From contig CM055108.1 in NCBI GenBank assembly GCA_029204225.1, positions 24,028,749-24,092,748 on the forward strand: a stretch of 64,000 bases of DNA, written 5' to 3'. Position 1 is the stretch's first letter, and every line of letters starts with the position of its first letter. Below are positions 1 to 11,462 of the stretch, one piece after another. Under the pieces are notes generated by a model. That model ran no database searches and was not told the DNA's origin. It saw only the letters and a list, made by a program, of their open reading frames with translations. The DNA comes from Diphasiastrum complanatum (Eukaryota > Streptophyta > Lycopodiopsida > Lycopodiales > Lycopodiaceae). The position numbers were made by a program, and so were the translations under genes.

Positions 1-1100
1 ATCAGTACAAGTCTTTGGTTGATCGCCATAGGTCCTTTCTAGAATTTGCTTAAGGTCTATCCGCTTACCTCTGCCTATCTTTTGCACACCATAAATTTGT
101 CCAAGGTAGTGTTAGAAAACCGACTTGCTCATACCGACTCGATCATACAAGTCGGTTTTCTAACAGGTAGGTCCCTTGCTGAAAAGTCTCTTCAAAGTTC
201 ATATGCAAAGTTGCCAATGACCTCAGAGACTGAAGAATGGTTGTTGGCTAGACTTCCACAAGTGGCTCAAACATTGGAACATAAAACAAAATGAATGGCA
301 TCAAGCACCTTCAAATATGCAGGAGTTTTTGAGAAAACGGTTTTACCAAGGCCTTGAAAAGAGCTTTTAGAAAGGAAAATGCAATATACAAGGGCCCACA
401 TAAATCCAAAAAATGGATAATTGGTGCAACAACATATTGAAGGGAATAGTCCAAAGAAGAGAATACATTACATCTCTACAATGTGCACAATTTCACAGGA
501 AGATGGAGCCGACCTCAATTGAAATGGAAAGAAAGAGCCTCATTCTAGCAAATGTGAAGTGGAAAGTGAATGGCATCACCTTGTGGAATGCGAGAGTTCG
601 AGGGCCCACTTGACAAGAATTCGTGAACATACTCACAAAAGATTGGAAAATGTCGCATGAGTTCCTCAACCAAACACACTTGGCCAATGCATTTTCAAAA
701 CTCGTACCCATAAAATAACTAACCACAAAATCTTTGTCGATTGATTAGTTTACATTGTGTTCTTATGTTTAGGCAAACACAATTTTGTCTCATTATAACA
801 AAAGCAATGTTGTTTAGTGCTACAATATTACCTTATTTTGGTCCTAAAGACAGGTTCTAATCTCAGTGGACGTTAACACAATTATTCTATTTTATTCTAC
901 TCTAGATCTCTTGCGATCACTAAGTCTCGACAGCTACATGCTATTGGACAAGCTGGTTCCAGGTCAAACCACTTCAGGCCACATTCTCCGTCAGGTCACT
1001 TATCAAGGAGGCCAAGTTTAGGAGAGAGCAAGTTTACTGCTACTTTGTAGACGTCACATGTGCCTTTCACTTTGTACCTTGATAGGTGCTTATTCAATGG
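1..1100. other. no recognisable gene
   Basis: AT-rich sequence with only short open frames (the longest about 80 codons) that overlap on both strands and show no motif I recognise. I see no promoter, LTR edge or structural RNA here. Confidence 0.5.
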
Positions 1101-1129
1101 CTACAAGGTCTTCACTTTACTAGCAAGAT

Positions 1130-1545
1130 TAGGGTGAAGTAAGGATGTTCACTATCACCCACACTCTTCAATCTCTGCGTTAATGAGCTTGAGGCAATCA
1201 TCACTCAACGTGGTGGTCAGGGATGTAGGCTAGGAAATATCTTCATATCCATTTTATTACATGCGAATAGTATGGTCCTGGTCCCCCTACCAAGAAGGTT
1301 TGCAACAGCACATTTTTCCATCCTTCCTGTTGACAAACACATGGTTTGGAAGTGAATTTTTCGTTGACCAAGGTTATGTTCTTTAAGAATAATAGCAGAG
1401 GAATCTTCTCTGAAACGATTGGAGGACTTGGTATCAAGAAAGGTTGTAGAGCTCAGAGTTGCACGCTTGGCAAATGGAGAGGTTCAGGACCTGCAAGGTT
1501 TGGCAACTGAGATGTTGAAATGGGATAGGAGGGTTAGAAGGGTAA
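1130..1545 (+). pseudogene. LINE (non-LTR) reverse transcriptase relic
   Basis: Around 1,145-1,290 one frame reads GCSLSPTLFNLCVNELE and then HANSMVLV. This is the RT signature GCPLSPTLF...YADD of plant LINEs, with YADD decayed to HANS and a stop just before the GCSLSP motif. A second stretch at about 1,430-1,530 reads LANGEVQDLQGLATEMLKW, which resembles the segment normally N-terminal to the RT core, so the pieces look rearranged or come from two insertions. A live copy would encode the polymerase for target-primed reverse transcription. No endonuclease domain is visible nearby. The identification as LINE RT is firm; the exact edges are not. Confidence 0.7.
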
Positions 1546-1882
1546 TGTCTATTTTGTTCGATATCAAACGATTTCTGTACTCCTGTCACTAAAACCAAAA
1601 TACATTGTACCCCCACAGGTCAAGTTCTTAATTTCTGAAGAAAGTGGATTAACAGGGATACCTTTGATTGGAGCAAGTAAGAGATAATTAAATCAACAGA
1701 TTAAGCAAGTAAGAGAGACCAGCAATATCAAATTTGCACAAAAATGGGCCAAATTTCTAAAAGCTTCCAGAGACTCCCTTCATTTCAGAAGTGCGCAATT
1801 CTCATCTGATCGGGTTATTACCCAAGCCCAATGCACATTTCAAAGAGGAAGGAGAGAGCTATGCAACTAAAGAGTCAGCACT

Positions 1883-2203
1883 TTATTCCATGGTATATCT
1901 TGAAAATGATTTCAAGCCTGGATATACGTAAGTAAGGAAGAACAGCAGTGCATTGATTCTTGAACACAACGAAACAAAGGAAGAGAAGATAGTCGCTTGC
2001 TTCAGCGCGAGTCTGAGAGAGGAGACAACATACACAAGCCCTTGTTTTTTTACTTCTTCAAGAGCAGCTTTCCAACCATTGTCCTTTGCAGCCTTGATGG
2101 TGGAGCGAAGAAATGCCAGCACCATTATAAGCCGCGATGGACTTCTACAGTTCAAGGCTACAACAAGAGTAATCACTGTACAGCAAGCTCCTGCACAAAG
2201 CAC
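1883..2203 (-). CDS. small hypothetical ORF (106 codons)
   Basis: An uninterrupted minus-strand frame starting with ATG. It has a hydrophobic N-terminus, a central charged amphipathic stretch (AAKDNGWKAALEEVKKQG) and a hydrophobic C-terminal third. I do not recognise a family. A plus-strand frame overlaps it over most of its length, and the flanks are repeat-like, so it may be chance. It is listed because the central segment has a more protein-like composition than other short frames nearby. Confidence 0.2.
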   Translation of the reverse strand: MLCAGACCTVITLVVALNCRSPSRLIMVLAFLRSTIKAAKDNGWKAALEEVKKQGLVYVVSSLRLALKQATIFSSFVSLCSRINALLFFLTYVYPGLKSFSRYTME

Positions 2204-2258
2204 AAAGCTTACAAGAATTAAGCTTCATAAATTGGAATACATGGATCTATATTTTCCT

Positions 2259-2545
2259 GCTCTACAAACACAGCAACAGGCAGCAACAAATATCAAAGCG
2301 TTTGTGGCAACAAATTTGGGTTATCCGGTCCTCCTATACAAAACACAGCAATCAAGACAGCCAGCAACAAAGATCTAAGCATTTAGGGCTCTTCAACACA
2401 GCAACCAAAACAGCCAGTAACAAAGACCAAAGCATTTGCGGCAACAGATTAGAATTATCTGGGCCCTGCTCTACAAGCAGAGCAATCGAAACACTCAAAA
2501 ATTAAACTCAAAGCATTTTCAGCGAATCATTAGGGTTATTATCTG
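2259..2545. repeat. diverged tandem repeat, about four units of 55-80 bp
   Basis: Units begin near 2,259, 2,333, 2,390 and 2,468. They share blocks such as ACACAGCAA, CAGCCAGCAACAAAG and AAAGCATTT in the same order, with variable spacing. The short frames running through it are by-products of the repeat. Confidence 0.6.
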
Positions 2546-2659
2546 GCAGAACCATTTTGGCCAAAGTTTACAAAAACAGGCGCAAAAGCAAATATCCAAA
2601 TGGTGCTGCTCAGTAAATGAAACCTTTGCCCTTGCTTGCATCTGCTCTCACAACTTCTG

Positions 2660-3660
2660 AGGATTTCTGATTGTTCTTCTTATTCACATTGCTCGTCACG
2701 AACGCTCGATCGAATGCGATAACAAGATCCAATGTGCATCAAACACCTTACCCCCCTCCCCGCCTCTCTTGGCTGGCCACATGATGGAGCCTGCCACCGC
2801 CGGTGGTTGCCTCCGGAAATGTTGGGCAAGCCACATGCGGAGTTGGAGCTCTACCTCTGACCTATGTGTCATCATCAGCATGTTTCTGCCAGCTGGCGAA
2901 GGTGACTCCAAAGGCTGGACTGCCCCGTCTCTTACACACACGATAGCGAGGACGGGCGAGCAAATCTTGGGCAGCCACGTGTTTTCAGGTATTTTTTGTG
3001 GCTGCCCGGGATTTTTCAGGCGGCTACCCAAAATTTTTCAAGGGCCCCGCGAACCGGGATCCGATTTTTTGCGGTCCCAAGAATTTTTTGCGGCTAGTCA
3101 TCAGCCGATTGCCACGTGGCAAGTCATCTATTTATCCCATAATAAACTCCAATATTTGCCAATAAGCTATATATGTGAAACTAAGCACATTCCTTGCATG
3201 TGCGTGAGCGGGGGCATGCGCCAGTATCCGCATCGGCGTTGGGACCCCGTGAGGCTTGGCCCCGGGCCTAGCGTCGAGTCTCGGCGCCACTGGCGCCAGG
3301 GACAGCCGGGACCATTGGCGCTAGTGGTCCCAGGCGCGCGCCGGGGCCCGTTGGCGGCGGGACTCGGGCACCCCTGCCCTGTCTACCCTTAAATTGCATG
3401 GGCGACTGTCCACGCGTCCAACGCACACAGGCCCGCTTGTTACCCCAGACCCGTGCAAATAAGCACCAACGCTGGACTGTCTTTGGAGGTTGACTTTTTG
3501 AACCTCCCCAAGTAAAACCAACCTCACATAGGAGGAGGGAATATGCGGCATATGAAGGACTATGCTTCCCTCTTGCCTCTTCCATGTGTCCCGGCCTAGG
3601 TCATGTTTCTCTTAGCTTAGCGACATGTTAGAGGCTGCCTCCACATATAGGGCCTCTGCC
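2660..3660. other. GC-rich island without a recognised gene
   Basis: The stretch 3,190-3,420 is markedly GC-rich compared with AT-rich flanks and contains short palindromic blocks such as GGCGCCACTGGCGCC. Another block at 2,970-3,110 repeats GCGGCTA/GTGGCTGCCC motifs. Open frames occur on both strands but none matches a known domain. It may be an old LTR or a relic CpG-rich repeat. Confidence 0.4.
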
Positions 3661-3799
3661 ACATGTTGGATGCAGCCACAAATTGGCACCACGTGTCACA
3701 TTCACGATGCAACGAGTGGTCCAAGGATTGGATGCAACCCACCAGTTAAGTCGTACCTTTTCGGCAGCATTTAGCGTGAAGCTCCTTCTTCACAAAGCT

Positions 3800-3956
3800 C
3801 TCTTTTCTCACGAACACCATTTCTCTTCTGTCCTTCCAAGAAATGCAAACACAATTTCTCTTCTAATCTTGTATGTGTGCAAGAAACACCATTTATGTTC
3901 TTGCAAGAAACGCAAACACCATTTCTCTTCTATTCTTGCAAGTGTGCAAAAAACAC
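3800..3956. repeat. short imperfect tandem repeat
   Basis: The block CACCATTTCTCTTCT followed by TTGCAAGAAACGCAAA-like text recurs about three times, giving a diverged tandem array with units of roughly 45-65 bp. Confidence 0.55.
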
Positions 3957-4166
3957 ACAGGTAGAAGCCAGGGCATTTTGGCGTCAAACAACAAAAAATT
4001 CCAAGTTGCAAGTGGGGGCAAAAAGTGCCTTTTTTGGTGCTGGAAATCTTTTTCAGGTTATCTCCAGAGGCAAGAATATTTCACCTCCTTGCCTCCACTA
4101 CAATCATGAGTTTACCTCCGAAGGCACAAGGAATATCCGAGGATTATGCTCTACTACCTCCAACAT

Positions 4167-4171
<5 letters not shown>

Positions 4172-4246
<75 letters not shown>
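4172..4246. repeat. (CT)n microsatellite, about 75 bp
   Basis: A pure CT dinucleotide run. Translations rich in Ser-Leu or Arg-Glu across it are artefacts. Confidence 0.97.
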
Positions 4247-4248
<2 letters not shown>

Positions 4249-4479
4249 GTGATCGGCGACAGCGGGTTGCCTGCAGACCACACGTCAAAGCTACCAGGAG
4301 ACCTCATAAATCTAGAGTTCATGTGCGCAGGCCTACTACTTCAGCACCAGCTTCTTCTTCTATCCTTGCTTTCTTCAGTTGTGGTCCTATGGCGGCATGA
4401 TCTACCATACAGTTTGGATGGATATTGTATAGTTATATGACACCCCTTTGTACTACATTTCAGACTTTCATTTCTGAGA

Positions 4480-4664
4480 GCAGTTTAGCCATTTAGACAT
4501 TTCAAACATTTTGTCTGGTCTTGCTAGACCAATTATTTTAGCTAATAGTTTGTCGTTTGTCGTTTGTTTTTGGAGACATTCATATGCTCCTTTTAGTATC
4601 TATCACACTTGAGATATACTTATGTGGTCTTATATGCCTTTTGGCATCAAAAGACTTTAATAAA

Positions 4665-4732
<68 letters not shown>
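4480..4732 (+). mobile_element. candidate 3' end of a non-LTR element ending in (CT)n
   Basis: Non-coding sequence runs into CTTTAATAAAGTT and then immediately into a (CT)n tract at 4,667-4,732. The LINE relic at 57.5 kb ends the same way (TTAATAAAACT then (CT)n). I infer that this is a retroposon 3' tail. No coding part of the element is visible here, so the assignment is tentative. Confidence 0.35.
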
Positions 4733-4737
<5 letters not shown>

Positions 4738-5071
4738 TTGGGATCGTATGTCCATGTCCCTTGGTCTTTGGTGCCAATGGCCATCTTTCACAATACAAAT
4801 TACTTGCCTTGTTTTGTTTCATTATTTTATCAAAATGCTTTATTTGTTTTGGGGAGATTTGAGAGGGACTTCTAAGACCCTTTTATTAGGGCCTATTTCC
4901 ATGTAACACTATTTCTCCTATGACATCATCAAAGACACTTTATGATTCACGACTCAAGAGCAAAGGCCCTTGGGAGTATGTGATGTTTTCCATAGCTAAG
5001 TTTCTCAAGCTTTCATAGTTGATCTAGTATTGACGTTAAGATACTCCATAGCTGGGTCTTGCAATTCATCA

Positions 5072-5083
5072 TGGTATCAGAGC
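5072..5083 (+). other. primer-binding site of an LTR element; LTR edge at 5,071
   Basis: TGGTATCAGAGC, the site complementary to the initiator methionine tRNA 3' end used by most plant copia elements, directly follows ...CATCA. An LTR should therefore end at 5,071. I could not find the start of that LTR or its partner, and no gag or pol follows, so this is a truncated plus-strand element. Confidence 0.6.
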
Positions 5084-6500
5084 AGGTTGTCTAGCCTGTG
5101 AGTCTGTGAGTGAGAAAAACTTTAGTGCTCAGATTCTTGAGAAGATTCTCATCTTCTACAAGCACCTCAATCTTGAAAGATGGAGCTTTTGATCTACACG
5201 AGTTAGATCAGGGTGAGTCTTGCATTGTTAATGTTAACAAGGCTCCAAACACAAAGAAAGTACGTTATGAGAGGACCTAGTGCCAAATAGAACACACACA
5301 TCATGTGGACATTACTTCCATGCACCTTCCCAAGTAACCAAAGAAAAATGGAACTTTCACATTTGGAACACTCGTGGTCATGCGACAATAGCAATAAAGA
5401 TCGATGGCCCCTTCTGAACATCAGATTGCCCATACAATCATTATCCCTAGAAGCTACAACTGCTTGTCACAGTGAAGGATGCTAACCTCTTTGGACATTA
5501 AACCGCCCATACAATCCTTTGTCCTTAGAAGCCCTTCTTCCTTTTCTTTTTAGGTCACTTGAAACTTGCCTTTGCAAAATTTGACAAGTGCTTTGGTTCC
5601 ATAAATTGTTATTTCATGAATCTTGAAAAGTATGCTCCTCAAACCAGGATGTAGTTCCTATTTGAATGGATTCCAAGCTTTTACTCCTTGCTCTGAATCT
5701 CAATCCATAAAGCACATTGAAAACCATATATTAACGAGCTCAAATTGCAAGGATTTTTTATGACTTCGTGCAAGAATGAATAGTGCCTGTAAATAGATGC
5801 GCTGATTTGAGCCCTTGATTTTTTGAGAAAAGTGCACCCAATTTCTAACAAATGAGCGTTGAATCTGAGGCGATTTATTACATGAAGGAGCTTGTTGATT
5901 TTGCAGCTAGGTGAGCCCAATTTCTAGACAAATGAGCACTGAATTTCTTTACAAGAAATGCATTGATCTCTTGTCCTGATTTCCTGTCCTCCCCAATTAG
6001 CAAACACTATGAAAACCTTGGACAAGCTTGCTACAAAATCTTCTCACACTGAAACTTAGATTTCTCAACCAAAATCCAACAATTAGAAAACCATCAGATA
6101 TGCTGCAGGTACAACAGTTGTTTCGAGCACTACGACATAATGCAAGAGACTAATTGCAAGATATGCAAAGCTACGGTAGGCTATAACTTGATGATTTTTG
6201 ACAACGTTGAGCTGTAAAGTTCTATCAAACGCAATGAAGCAAGTACAAGGCAGCGACGGACAATAGGTGCTATACTTGGAGCTGCATTTTAATTAGCAGG
6301 ACCGAATCACAGTTGTTCAGTGATGGTCAACCCGAGCAAGGTGTATACAAGCGATAGACATGATATAAGGTAAATCCTTGATTTTTACAAAAAAATAAGC
6401 CCTCGAAAGACATAAACCCAATTTTTGCAAGCCAATCTCATGTTGATAGTAGCCAGCTTCCAAAGGCATGTTCTAAGCCTTTTAATGATCTCTCTCAACC
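5084..6500. other. non-coding, probably internal LTR-element leader and intergenic sequence
   Basis: No frame over 80 codons and no recognised domain. The sequence just after the primer site resembles an untranslated leader. Confidence 0.4.
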
Positions 6501-6502
6501 AA

Positions 6503-6858
6503 GCTTTGATACCAAATGTCAAACTCCCGATCTGAAATTCTGCTGACATCTCTCTTGGAACAGCTGTAAGGTGTACTGTGATTAGATTCAAAGGTGCACT
6601 CGTTCCAGGTCTTAATGGAAAATTCTTGTAGTAGTGTCCATATCCGCATTCCCGGCAGAAGGATGTGTATTGTCAGCCGCATAGGTCGCATAATATCCAT
6701 TAATGGTTGGATCCACAAACATCTTGTTCTGGCCCATACCATTGCTGCTGCTCAGGTCGAGGTGTTGCTGGTACTTCTTGTTCTGCTACTGGTAAATCTT
6801 GTGGGAGCAGACATTGATATCACTCTATGGGTGGAATTAGATATAAGCTCTGATACCA
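6503..6858 (-). pseudogene. LTR-retrotransposon gag relic with two primer-site-like motifs
   Basis: Read on the minus strand, GCTCTGATACCA at 6,847-6,858 is a perfect primer-binding site (TGGTATCAGAGC). A second variant, TGGTATCAAAGC, lies at 6,503-6,514 with an LTR-like TGTCAAACTCCC start beside it. Between them a frame at about 6,612-6,655 reads CRECGYGHYYKNF, a retroviral zinc knuckle whose final Cys is replaced by Phe. Frameshifts separate it from neighbouring gag-like text. Probably two overlapping truncated elements. Confidence 0.5.
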
Positions 6859-7734
6859 CCTCTATTGGAGGAAAAACAAGGAAATTATTATAACCAGGAC
6901 CGTGGATTACTTAGAGAATGGAGTTATGAGCAGTTCTTTGTGTGTGGAATCAGATTATCAGTGTAGGAGTCATAAAGTGCCATGAAAGAGAGATTGCAAA
7001 AGGAATTAGGTGTCTGAGACAGCCATGCAATCCTCTAATACTGATAACCTGATATGAAGAGAATGTAAAATTAATTCCAGCGTCAGAGACAGCCATACAA
7101 TTCTCTTCTTAATAACGTTTGTGTGAGAGGAGCGAGAGTTATCATTCAACAAGAATGCAAAGGCGTAGAACAATAGCGAATCTGTATATTGAAGTTGTAA
7201 ATACAACGATTAGACCACAATACAATTGCGCTGATAAGTGCGTGATCCTACTAACAGATTCAAGACAATTGTTGAGGTTCTAAATATTTCTCTCTCTCTA
7301 TATAATCACTCACTCTGAGGAGTCAACTACTGATAAAATCGTTCTCCGCTATCTGACCTTACGTATAATAATCATCTATTTACAATCGCTCAATTACATG
7401 TATATATATCAGCTGAAAAATCTTGTACTAACTTAACTTTACAATTACAAGATTGATTAACAACTGTGAAACTGATCAGTGGACCGGTTTGTTGATGGAG
7501 CATGAAGGCTTTCGGGTCTGATAGCGAAAATCTGTGTATTTCTGCAAACTGGAAATGCAACACTCTTTGGCCTTTTGGTCGTTGCCTTTACCTAAGGGCA
7601 GCCTTCGAGATTTGTAAGACACCTTCGGCGTTTGGAAGACACCTTCGGTATTTGTAGGACATTGCCTTTATCTGTAGGACACCTTCGGCCTATTGTAGGG
7701 CAAGTGTCACCTTTTTCATCTATTGAAAACTGCA
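6859..7734. other. no recognisable gene
   Basis: AT-rich, no long frame. The stretch 7,600-7,700 contains four short reiterations of ACACCTTCGG-type text. The last 30 bases resemble the repeat unit inside the adjacent LTR, so the LTR of element A could extend further left than annotated. Confidence 0.4.
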
Positions 7735-8219
7735 TGCAAATATGCAGTGTCGGGTTTTTTGCAATTTAGGTATTTTCGTCTTTTTCGCCTGTTGAAAACT
7801 ACATGCAAATATGCAGTGTCGGGTTTTTCGCAATTTAGGTTTTTTTGTCTTTTTTTGCCTGTTGAAAACTGCATGCAAATATGCGGTGTCGGGTTTTTCG
7901 CAATTTTCGCCTGTGTAGAAACCCGTGTAAAACTTGCAGTGTCGCTTGTCAGAAAACTGCATGTAAAAGTGTAGTGTCGCATTTTTACGCCCTAATTGTC
8001 GCCTGTCAAGAACCCCGTGTAAAAACACAGTGTTGGGTTTTTCGCATTTTTCGGCTATGAAAAAATGTGAGTAAAAACCAGACTGTAGCGACAATTAGTT
8101 AAAAAAAAAGCAGCTTGATTAAAAACAGTTCATTTTCTGCAGGTTACATTTGAGAGAATAAAATTTAGAGAAGGAAGGAGAGCTGTTGGGATGAGTAGGT
8201 GTTAGATTAAACTCCAACA
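7735..8219 (-). repeat. 3' LTR of copia A
   Basis: Minus-strand termini TGTTGGAG...TTTGCA. It contains two to four diverged internal units built around TGCATGCAAATATGCA followed by GTGTCGGGTTTTT. It aligns along its whole length to 18,149-18,630. Confidence 0.75.
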
Positions 8220-8229
8220 CTCCCCTTTA

Positions 8230-9845
8230 AGCTAATTGCTATGAATCTGATCTGCAATTGAGATTTTACATACCTACTAAAGTAGAATGTTTATCTCAAG
8301 ACAATGGCTTTGTCAAAATATCACTCATTATAGCTCAAAGCATAGTGCTTTGTAGCTTGAATGTACCTCAGTACTCTTTGCAGAGCTTTCCAATGTTGTA
8401 GGTCTGGATTGATAAGGAAACCTACACATTTATTGCTGATCTGCTTGAGTTTTCGGACACGTCTTTGGACATTTTGGCTCCTAAATCCATAGGTGTGTTT
8501 ATGGGCTTGCAGTCCTCCATGTCATATCTGTGAAGTACATTAGTCAAGTAGGATTCTTGGCTTATAGCTATTCTTCTGCCTACGCGATCTCTGTTGCTCT
8601 CCATACCAAGAAGGTAATGGACTAGGCCTAAATCAGTCATCTCAAACTTTGATGAAAGCAAAGATTTGGTTACCTGTAATAACTGATTTGAATTGCTGAT
8701 AATTAAAGAATCATCAACGTATAATGCTATTATGACATAGCTTGACCCTTTACGCCTGAGATATACATTGCAGTCTGCATAACAAGAAGTAAAATTATGC
8801 TACAACAAGAAGTGATTAATTATGTCATAATTCACACTAAACTCATGACCTCTATACCCTGAGAATTCCTGACAGAACATTTGTTATGTGCAGGCACCGA
8901 TGCTTATCTCCATCTTAACAGACTGGGGAATGTTCAAGAACCACTCCCTTAGTGGTTCAATTGTATCTAACATGGATGTCATGTGACTCAAAAATACTTT
9001 TTTCAGTATAAGTATGTCTATGAATTGGATCTTACCTTGCCAATCCCATCTTCCTTAGTATCTCTGAACTTGCAGGTTTCATTGATATGCATCTATCTAT
9101 ATGTGTAACTGGAATCAGTAGCTTGCTTAAGACCATATAAAGCCTTATGCAATTTACATACCAGATGCTCCTTGTCTTGAAGGACGTAACCTTCTGATTG
9201 ATAGATGAATATATCTTCTTGTATAAATCCATGTAGGAATGTCGTTTGGACGTCCATTTGGTGAATGTCCAGATCTTCTGCAGCAACTATAGCCAGTAAG
9301 GTACGAATAGATTGATGCTTTACCACTGGACTAAAGGTCTCGGTGTAGTCTATCCCATATACTTGTTCAAACTCTTTAACCACCAGTCTATCTTTCCATT
9401 TGGATATGGATCCATCTGGTTTAAGCTTTAGCTTAAAGATCCTCTTGGAGTCAATTGGTTTTACACTAGTAGGAGGATTGACAAGACTCCAGGTCTTGTT
9501 CTTCATTAGAGACTGATACTCAACATCCATGGCAACCTTCCAATAGTCTGCATCGGGTATTGACAGAGCTTCTGCAACTATGGTAGGTTCATCATGACTG
9601 ATGAACGCCTGAGGGACAAAATGATCAGGTTGTTGTCGTTGTCTTGCAGACCTTTGAATTGCAGGTGCTTGAGTGGATAATTCTCCTTGGGAAATGACTG
9701 GGATTGTAGCATCTTGTGGTTGAACAATAGTGGGTCTGGGCCCATCGATGGTCAGTGGAGCTATTGGGACAAACTCCTTTGTCTGAACAATCATAGGTCG
9801 TTGCCTAACGATGGATGGTAAAGCTGCTATGGCATACTCTTGCAT
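8230..9845 (-). pseudogene. copia A reverse transcriptase, broken
   Basis: The frame 9,845-9,093 carries the integrase C-terminal tail and RT N-terminal region (KPIDSKRIFKLKLKPDGSI, then VVKHQSIRTLLAIVAAEDLD and GLKQA). After GLKQA the frame is lost in about 300 bp of unrelated sequence (roughly 8,800-9,100). It then resumes with YVDDSLIIS, the polymerase active site, at about 8,710-8,735 and KFEMTDLGLVHYLLGME at 8,650-8,590. Beyond 8,420 only KALQRVLRYI-like text remains before the polypurine tract, so RNase H has been deleted. It cannot encode a working polymerase. Confidence 0.85.
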
Positions 9846-9848
9846 TGG

Positions 9849-10798
9849 CTACTTCTGCTTGAAATCGTGATACTTGTCTTCAAGAAAGACAACATCACAG
9901 TTGACTGAGATCTGACCTAAATCAACATCATAGATACGATATGCTTTATGTGATGTTGAGTAGCCGATGAAGATGTTCTTACAGCTTACTGGGTCCAGCT
10001 TCTTCCTTAGATCAGATGGCACTTGTGCATAGCAAAGACATCCGAAAACACATAGGTATTTCAAGCTTGATTTGTAGTCGTAGTAGGCTTCAAACAGTGT
10101 CTTGGAATCAACTGCTTTAGTGATGGAGTAGTTTTGCAGATAGCAAGTCGTAGAGATTGCTTCTGCCCAGAATGTTTGAGGTAAATGGGCGTTGGCTGTC
10201 ATGGATCTTGTAGCTTCCAATAGTGTGCGGTTCTTCCGCTCAGCTACTCCATTCTGTTGAGGAGTGTAGCTTGTAGTAAACTGATGGTGCATGCCACATG
10301 AAGACAGATAGTCCTTCATTTCATTTGATAAGTACTCTCCCCCTGAATCAGACCGTAGGGCCTTGATTCTCTGACCAGTCTGATTCTCAGAATATTGCTT
10401 GAATTCTTTGAAGCAATCGAATGCTTCTGACTTGTTCTTAGTGAACATTACACTGGTAAAATGGGAGTAGTCATCAATGAATGTAATAAAATATAGAGCC
10501 TTACCCAAGGAAGGTATGCTCATAGGACCACATAATTTATTGTGTATTAGTACATAATGGACTTGGCTCTTTTGGCCTGTCCTCTTGGAAATCTGGTTGT
10601 AGGTTGTTTGCCTAGTAAGCAACTTTCACAGACAGATTGATTAGCTGTAGTAACATCATTTATATTCATGTCCTTGACCATTTTGTTATGATGCATATAC
10701 AAGATTGAACGCATCTTTAGATGTCCTAATCTCTGATGCCATAAATTAGCATCTGAACAACTCACAAAAAGTGCAACATCGTGACTCGGTATGTACAA
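9849..10798 (-). pseudogene. copia A GAG-pre-integrase and integrase
   Basis: Reads WHQRLGHLKMRS and the Cys pair CESCLLGK of the GAG-pre-integrase zinc motif in one frame (10,798-10,547). It then shifts frame into the integrase catalytic core (10,622-9,849): FIDDYSHF, the second acidic motif RSDSGGEYLS, and NGVAERKNRT with the catalytic Glu. A single TAG at 9,846-9,848 separates it from the RT frame, which is otherwise in phase. The enzyme would join element cDNA to host DNA; here it is inactivated by the frameshift and stop. Confidence 0.88.
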
Positions 10799-11062
10799 AT
10801 TTCTTTCTTTGTAAGCAGAGATGATTTCCTTTTAATTCTCATCTAAAATAGTACATCGTCTAGCAGTAATCAAAGCTCTATAAACTTGATCAATGATCTT
10901 GCTAATAGACAATAAGTTCTTTGTTAATTTGGGTACATAAAGTACACCATTAAGCTGCCTAGTGATGCCATCAGAGAATTGTAGTCGAATAGAGCCTTGG
11001 CCTTCGACTTGATGTTAACTGGAGTCACCAAAGAGGATGTACTTCGATTTTGTAGTTGTGAG
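10799..11062 (-). pseudogene. copia A protease/gag-pol junction, downstream half
   Basis: The minus strand reads GSIRLQFSDGITRQLNGVLY and LTKNLLSIS, the copia segment between protease and GAG-pre-integrase, with stops. It continues the frame broken by element B: the DSSASQHMT protease motif lies on the far side of B at about 17,095-17,130. Confidence 0.75.
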
Positions 11063-11315
11063 AGTTAAGAAAACACAGTTTAAACACCCGACCAGATCAA
11101 TCACCATAGCATAACGTCAAGTGCAACAAGACAAGACAACAGAATTGCTCTCCGCAAACTGTATATTCAACTGATGAGTAAGCACAAAGATAAGTTGCTT
11201 AAAAGCACTCAAAGGGCTCGTAAAAGAAAGATGGCCCGATAACTCTAGAACTAAGCACATGTGGTGCCGTCGAAATAAGAAAGCACTGTATGAGTCGATC
11301 ACTGCTATTTTAACT
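11063..11315 (-). repeat. 3' LTR of copia B
   Basis: Identical in length to the right copy. The termini are the perfect inverted AGTTAA...TTAACT rather than the usual TG...CA. Confidence 0.85.
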
Positions 11316-11462
11316 CTCTCCCTCAATGATCAACGTCTCTCTTTATTTTAGAGTTTACTCTATTCATGGAACATACCTCCATGATAGTATTACAAGTAAA
11401 GGCTTTTTACATAACCAAATCTAAGCCAAATTTGGCTCTAAAAGTCTCAAACTTTTCTTTAC

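Noticed and set aside
3268-3585. Gene in the GC-rich island
   Set aside because: Open frames exist on both strands simply because GC-rich DNA has few stops; no domain and no splice or start context.
4104-4440. Long Ser-Leu and Arg-Glu repeat frames across CT tracts (also near 4.6, 28.9 and 31.7-32.3 kb)
   Set aside because: They are translations of dinucleotide microsatellites in every frame; no flanking coding signal.
7716-8094. Frames with the repeated motif CIFACSFQ
   Set aside because: They run through the internal tandem repeats of the copia A LTR and recur in several frames; not a protein family.
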